From NCBI GenBank assembly GCA_030837345.1, contig JAUPKQ010000012.1, positions 1-33,002 of the forward strand: a stretch of 33,002 bases of DNA, written 5' to 3'. The DNA is from Actinomycetota bacterium (GTDB lineage: Bacteria > Actinomycetota > Actinomycetes > Actinomycetales > Kineosporiaceae). Under the pieces are notes generated by a model. That model was not told the DNA's origin, did not search any database, and saw only the letters and a list, made by a program, of their open reading frames with translations. Below are positions 29,973 through 33,002 of this stretch, piece by piece; positions within the stretch are counted from its first letter, which is position 1, and each line of letters opens with the position of its first letter. Made by a program: the position numbers and the translations under genes.

Positions 29973-31363
29973 CGGGACTCCCCGAACGTCGTCGGGGCAG
30001 GTCGGCCGGCCGCGTCAGGTCGGTCGGCGGAGGGCGTCGCCGGCGGGGCGCCGACGAGATCGCGCAGGGCCGCGAGGCGGGGCCGGAGCTGCCGGTCACG
30101 GCGGTACCGGCCGGCGTGGGCGCGGGCGGCCGCGGCGAGGGCGGAGGAGCCGGGTGAGCGGGCGTCGTCCGCGGCCCGGGCGAGAGCCTTCGCGATCGAC
30201 GCGGGGGAGAGATCGGCGGCCGGGTGCCAGCGGGGGTACCCGGCGAGGACCTCGGACGCCGCACAGCCGGGGGTGACGACGGACACGATCGGCAAACCCG
30301 TCGACATGTACTCGAAGACCTTCCCGGACGTGACGTACTCGCCCCCGCCGAGCAGGAACAGCAGGACGTCGAAACCCGCGTACGTCGCCGCGACGTCCGT
30401 CTTCGAGACGGGGCCGCGATAGGTCACCCCGGCGTCCGCCGCGTCGTCGACGATCGCCGAGAGCGTTTCGTCCGGGGTGGCGTAGTAGCCGAGGTATCCC
30501 CGGAGAACGGCGTGCGCGGAGGCGACCTCCGGGGAGCCGGGCCGTGCCGTGCGCCAGCCCTGGACGAACTCGGCGAGGGGGACGACGCGCGTCATCGTCC
30601 CCAGGTAGCCGAACCGCAGCGGCTCCGAGGGATCCGGCTCCCGGAAGAGTTCGGGCGGAAGATCCTGGTCGTACCCGTTCATCACGACGTGCATGCGGTC
30701 GGCCAGATGGGGGTAGGCCGTCGCGTGCCAGCGGCGGAGGGGCTCGTTGACCAGCCAGATCTCGGCGGCACCGCCCAGGCTGGAGGCCTCCGCCCGTCCG
30801 GCGGGGGAGTCAGGGGTGTGCCGCCGCCGCCCCGAGTAGGTGTGCAACGACCAGGCGTCGCGGTAGTCCACCACGTAGGGGACGCCGGACGTCTCGTGCA
30901 ACCGTGTGCCCGCCGTCACCGAGACCTCCGGGTTCGTCGTCGCGACCACGAGGTCGACGGGGTGGGTGTCGTGGACGGCGAGCGCGGCCCGTTCGAGGGC
31001 GAACCGCCACGGACCGTAACCGACTTCGGGAAACGCCCGGAGATCGCGCCGTTTGCGCACCGTCGCCCAGACGCGGGGGAGGAGGGCCCGGACGAGGGGC
31101 CAGGAGCGGAGGTCCGTCTGCTGGGCGGGCCAGGAGAAGGGGATCCGGCGGACGTCGACCCGGGGGTCGACGAGGGACTCCAGACGGGGATCACTGCCGG
31201 TGACGTCCCGGAACACCTCGCGCGGGACGGTGAGGACCGTCACGTCCCAGCCGTCCCGGGAGAAGGCGTTGACCGTGGCGAGCGCGCGGTGGACACCACC
31301 GGTTCGGGAGGGCGGGAACCCCCAGGCGACGTACAACAGATGCGGGGGCCGGCCGGTCGACAC
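29969..31363 (-). CDS. Family 4-like glycosyltransferase
   Basis: 464 residues with a GT-B fold. The N-terminal domain has HLLYVAWGFPPSRTGGVHRALATVN (acceptor side, with the glycine loop), VDLVVATTNPEVSVTAG and YVVDYRDAWSLHTYSG. The C-terminal domain has LRFGYLGTMTRVVPLAEFV, VTYRGPVSKTDVAATYAGFDVLLFLLGGGEYVTSGKVFEYMSTGLPIVSVV, with the donor-site Glu in KVFEYMSTG. The tail after about residue 440 is Ala/Pro-rich. GTG 31363 is preferred over GTG 31369 because a TAGGCT -10 box (31375-31370) would place the transcript start on it, giving a leaderless mRNA. It is followed in operon by the small gene at 29556 and diverges from the sugar-nucleotide genes, so it probably serves the same polysaccharide. 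Confidence 0.88.
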   Translation of the reverse strand: MSTGRPPHLLYVAWGFPPSRTGGVHRALATVNAFSRDGWDVTVLTVPREVFRDVTGSDPRLESLVDPRVDVRRIPFSWPAQQTDLRSWPLVRALLPRVWATVRKRRDLRAFPEVGYGPWRFALERAALAVHDTHPVDLVVATTNPEVSVTAGTRLHETSGVPYVVDYRDAWSLHTYSGRRRHTPDSPAGRAEASSLGGAAEIWLVNEPLRRWHATAYPHLADRMHVVMNGYDQDLPPELFREPDPSEPLRFGYLGTMTRVVPLAEFVQGWRTARPGSPEVASAHAVLRGYLGYYATPDETLSAIVDDAADAGVTYRGPVSKTDVAATYAGFDVLLFLLGGGEYVTSGKVFEYMSTGLPIVSVVTPGCAASEVLAGYPRWHPAADLSPASIAKALARAADDARSPGSSALAAAARAHAGRYRRDRQLRPRLAALRDLVGAPPATPSADRPDAAGRPAPTTFGESR

Positions 31364-31369
31364 CCGCAC

Positions 31370-31375
31370 AGCCTA
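31370..31375 (-). promoter_or_regulatory. -10 box for leaderless glycosyltransferase transcript
   Basis: TAGGCT on the minus strand (31375 to 31370) is followed by exactly six bases and then GTG 31363. The hexamer and spacing equal those at galE. No Shine-Dalgarno precedes either possible GTG. Confidence 0.5.
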
Positions 31376-31422
31376 CGGGCAGGGGTGGTGGCCGGGAGGC
31401 CGCTCCCCTCCCGTCGGGCCCG

Positions 31423-31470
31423 TCATCCACAGACCCTGTGGATATCCTCCGGGCCCGACGAGAGGCCCGG
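31423..31470. promoter_or_regulatory. Two adjacent inverted repeats in the divergent spacer, one DnaA-box-like
   Basis: ATCCACA at 31425-31431 and TGTGGAT at 31437-31443 are perfect arms around GACCC. Each arm extended by two bases (TCATCCACA; complement ATATCCACA) is one mismatch from the DnaA box TTATCCACA. Six bases on, CCGGGCC at 31449-31455 and GGCCCGG at 31464-31470 form a second hairpin. Both lie between the glycosyltransferase and acetyltransferase genes. Confidence 0.45.
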
Positions 31471-31480
31471 GCGCGTGCGA

Positions 31481-31486
31481 TAGGTT
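31481..31486 (+). promoter_or_regulatory. Candidate -10 box for the acetyltransferase operon
   Basis: TAGGTT at 31481-31486 would start transcription near 31493, leaving about 64 bases before ATG 31557. It follows directly after the two inverted repeats. I see no -35. Confidence 0.35.
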
Positions 31487-31556
31487 GACGTGCCATCAAG
31501 GGCCGGTGACGCCGGTACCGTCCGTGAGCGTCCCCGAGAGGCGGCGAGGCAAGGTC

Positions 31557-32219
31557 ATGGCGCGCATCCACCCCAGCGCGGACGTGTCGGACGAGGCGAA
31601 GATCGGGGAGGGCAGCAGCGTCTGGCATCTCGCCCAGGTGCGTGAACACGCTGTCCTCGGCGAGAACTGCATCGTCGGACGGGGCGCCTACGTCGGCGAG
31701 GGCGTCGTCATGGGTGACAACTGCAAGCTCCAGAACTACGCCTTGGTGTACGAGCCGGCGGTCCTTGAGGACGGCGTGTTCGTCGGTCCGGCCGTGGTCT
31801 TCACCAACGATCACTATCCACGATCCGTCACCCCGGAGGGCGTCCTCAAACGCGGCGACGACTGGGAGCCTGTGGGCGTCACGGTCCGCCAGGGTGCGTC
31901 GGTCGGGGCGAGGTCGGTCTGCGTGGCCCCGGTGACCATCGGCCGGTGGGCGCTTGTCGCGGCCGGGTCGGTCGTGGTCAAGGACGTTCCCGATTTCGCT
32001 CTCGTCGCAGGGGTTCCCGCACGGCGGATACGATGGGTCGGTCATGTCGGCGTGCCTCTTGAGCCGGACGCTGACGGAGCTGGTGGCTCGTCCGGTTCGA
32101 CCGGAGCCGTGTACTGGCGGTGCCCGACGTCGGGGCGGCGTTATGTCGAGACGCCCGGCGTGGACGGTGCCGAACCCACTCTTCGCGAAGTGACTCCCAC
32201 GGAGGTTCCGCAGGTATGA
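31557..32219 (+). CDS. Left-handed beta-helix N-acetyltransferase (WbpD/WlbB-like)
   Basis: 220 residues. Hexapeptide repeats fill residues 3-160: IHPSADVSDEAKIGEGSSVW, AVLGENCIVGRGAYVGEGVVMGDNCKLQNYALVYEPAVLEDGVFVGPAVVFTND, then VRQGASVGARSVCVAPVTIGRWALVAAGSVVVKDVPD. Together with the loop HYPRSVTPEGVLKRGDDWEPV this is the pattern of sugar-nucleotide N-acetyltransferases that acetylate UDP-3-amino-sugar acids. The helix is followed by VAGVPARRIRWVGH and a tail with YWRCPTSGRRYVE, a partial zinc-ribbon-like end found in some homologues. ATG 31557 has AAGG and GAGGC just upstream. The next gene overlaps by ATGA, and the aminotransferase it encodes is the expected preceding pathway step, so acetyl transfer to the new amino group is the likely reaction. 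Confidence 0.88.
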   Translation: MARIHPSADVSDEAKIGEGSSVWHLAQVREHAVLGENCIVGRGAYVGEGVVMGDNCKLQNYALVYEPAVLEDGVFVGPAVVFTNDHYPRSVTPEGVLKRGDDWEPVGVTVRQGASVGARSVCVAPVTIGRWALVAAGSVVVKDVPDFALVAGVPARRIRWVGHVGVPLEPDADGAGGSSGSTGAVYWRCPTSGRRYVETPGVDGAEPTLREVTPTEVPQV

Positions 32220-33002
32220 GCGACATGATCCCGGCCGCCAAGGTCCTCATCGGCGACGAGGAACGTGCAGCCGTTGACGCCGTCCTGCGCAGCGGCATGA
32301 TCGCTCAAGGGCCGCAGGTCGCGGCCTTCGAGCAGGAGTTCTCCCGCGAGGTCCTCGACGGGCGGCACGTGGTGGCCGTCAACTCCGGGACGGCGGGCCA
32401 GCACCTCGGTCTGCTCGCCGCGGGTGTCGGCCCCGGCCAGGAGGTGATCGTTCCCTCCTTCACCTTCGCCGCGACCGCGAACTCCGTCGCCCTGACGGGG
32501 GCGACTCCGGTCTTCGCCGACATCGAGCCCGACTACTTCTGCCTCGACCCGGTCGCGGTCGAGGCGGCCGTGACGGACAAGACCGTCGGCATCATGCCGG
32601 TCCACCTGTACGGGCATCCGGCGAACATGACGGCGCTGCAGGCCGTCGCCGACAAGCACGGCCTGAAGATCTTCGAGGACGCCGCGCAGGCGCACGCCGC
32701 CAGCTGGCAGGGGCGTCCGGTCGGCACCTTCGGCGAGTTCGCGATGTTCAGCCTGTACCCGACCAAGAACATGACCTCGGGTGAGGGTGGTCTGGTCTCG
32801 ACGTCGAGCGACGACGTCGCACGGCGGGTCAGGCTCCTGCGCAACCAGGGCATGGAGCGCCGCTACGAGAACGAGCTCGTTGGTTTCAACTGCCGGATGA
32901 CCGACGTCCACGCCGCGATCGGCCGTGTCCAGCTCGGCAAGCTCGCCGGGTGGACCAAGCAGCGCCAGGGCAACGCGGCCTTCCTCGACGCCAACCTGTC
33001 CG
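32216..33002 (+). CDS. DegT/DnrJ/EryC1 sugar aminotransferase (WbpE-like), cut by window end
   Basis: The first 262 residues of a PLP-dependent sugar-nucleotide aminotransferase (usual length about 360-380); the rest lies beyond the window. Motifs are LIGDEERAAVDAVLRSGMIAQGPQVAAFEQEF, NSGTAGQHLGLLAAGVGPGQEVIVPSFTFAATANSV, HLYGHPANM, EDAAQAHAA with the pyridine-nitrogen Asp (D155), and FSLYPTKNMTSGEGG with the Schiff-base Lys (K184). RNQGMERRYENELVGFNCRMTD follows. ATG 32216 overlaps the acetyltransferase stop (ATGA), and GGAGG lies upstream. Pairing with a WbpD-like acetyltransferase suggests 3-amination of a UDP-3-keto sugar acid, as in diacetamido-uronate synthesis. The oxidase and dehydrogenase of that route are not seen here and may lie downstream. 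Confidence 0.92.
   Translation, partial: MSDMIPAAKVLIGDEERAAVDAVLRSGMIAQGPQVAAFEQEFSREVLDGRHVVAVNSGTAGQHLGLLAAGVGPGQEVIVPSFTFAATANSVALTGATPVFADIEPDYFCLDPVAVEAAVTDKTVGIMPVHLYGHPANMTALQAVADKHGLKIFEDAAQAHAASWQGRPVGTFGEFAMFSLYPTKNMTSGEGGLVSTSSDDVARRVRLLRNQGMERRYENELVGFNCRMTDVHAAIGRVQLGKLAGWTKQRQGNAAFLDANLS

Noticed and set aside
1-33002. Prophage, insertion sequence or integrative element
   Set aside because: No transposase, integrase, phage structural gene, terminal repeats or tRNA-associated attachment site is seen. Codon bias is uniform across nearly all genes.

Overview
This is a high-GC (roughly 70%) chromosomal segment with the codon use and promoter style of an Actinomycetota (actinomycete) bacterium. 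GTG and TTG starts are common, and several genes look leaderless, with a -10 hexamer such as TAGGCT or TAACCT six bases before the start codon. SpoIIE-type phosphatases, LytR-CpsA-Psr (LCP) proteins and DUF4360 secreted proteins also fit that phylum. Nothing here fixes the genus. I see no rRNA, tRNA, insertion sequence, prophage or CRISPR array.

Layout. (1) 271-4140: a 1289-residue polytopic membrane protein with an N-terminal zinc ribbon and an in-frame 18-nt repeat. (2) 4124-6737: a GtrA-family membrane protein divergent from purK-purE (AIR to CAIR step of purine synthesis), with a palindrome carrying mirrored -10 boxes between them. (3) 7193-9707: two tandem secreted DUF4360 proteins, then an unknown lipoprotein, in a locus with long hairpin-rich spacers. 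(4) 9732-11347: a CoA-binding protein coupled to an LCP transferase. (5) 11399-13714: galE and a UDP-glucose dehydrogenase, converging with a 21-bp overlap. (6) 13724-19380: two multidomain PP2C/SpoIIE phosphatases (GAF-GAF-PP2C-HATPase and PAS-PAS-PP2C) flanking an ABC exporter permease that has no ATPase in view. (7) 19589-26502: a surface-polysaccharide locus with a second LCP protein, a GT2 enzyme, a GT4 enzyme, an ABC-2 permease/ATPase pair of the Wzm/Wzt (TagGH) kind and another glycosyltransferase. (8) 26430-29553: an AbiEi-like/degenerate-nuclease protein, then a SnoaL-NmrA operon divergent from its likely TetR regulator across a duplicated operator. (9) 29556-33002: a glycosyltransferase with a small coupled gene, divergent from a WbpD-like N-acetyltransferase and a WbpE-like aminotransferase cut by the window end.

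How it fits together. Regions 4, 5, 7 and 9 form a coherent cell-envelope glycopolymer neighbourhood. GalE and the UDP-glucose dehydrogenase supply UDP-galactose and UDP-glucuronate, and the aminotransferase/acetyltransferase pair would make an acetamido sugar nucleotide. Four glycosyltransferases build the chain, the ABC-2 transporter exports it, and the LCP proteins would attach it to peptidoglycan. GtrA may add lipid-linked sugar transfer. The phosphatases probably feed a partner-switching (anti-sigma/anti-anti-sigma) circuit that is not in the window. The least explained elements are the DUF4360 pair with its lipoprotein neighbour, the giant zinc-ribbon membrane protein, and the orphan exporter permease between two phosphatases. 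I found no clearly new defence or mobile system.
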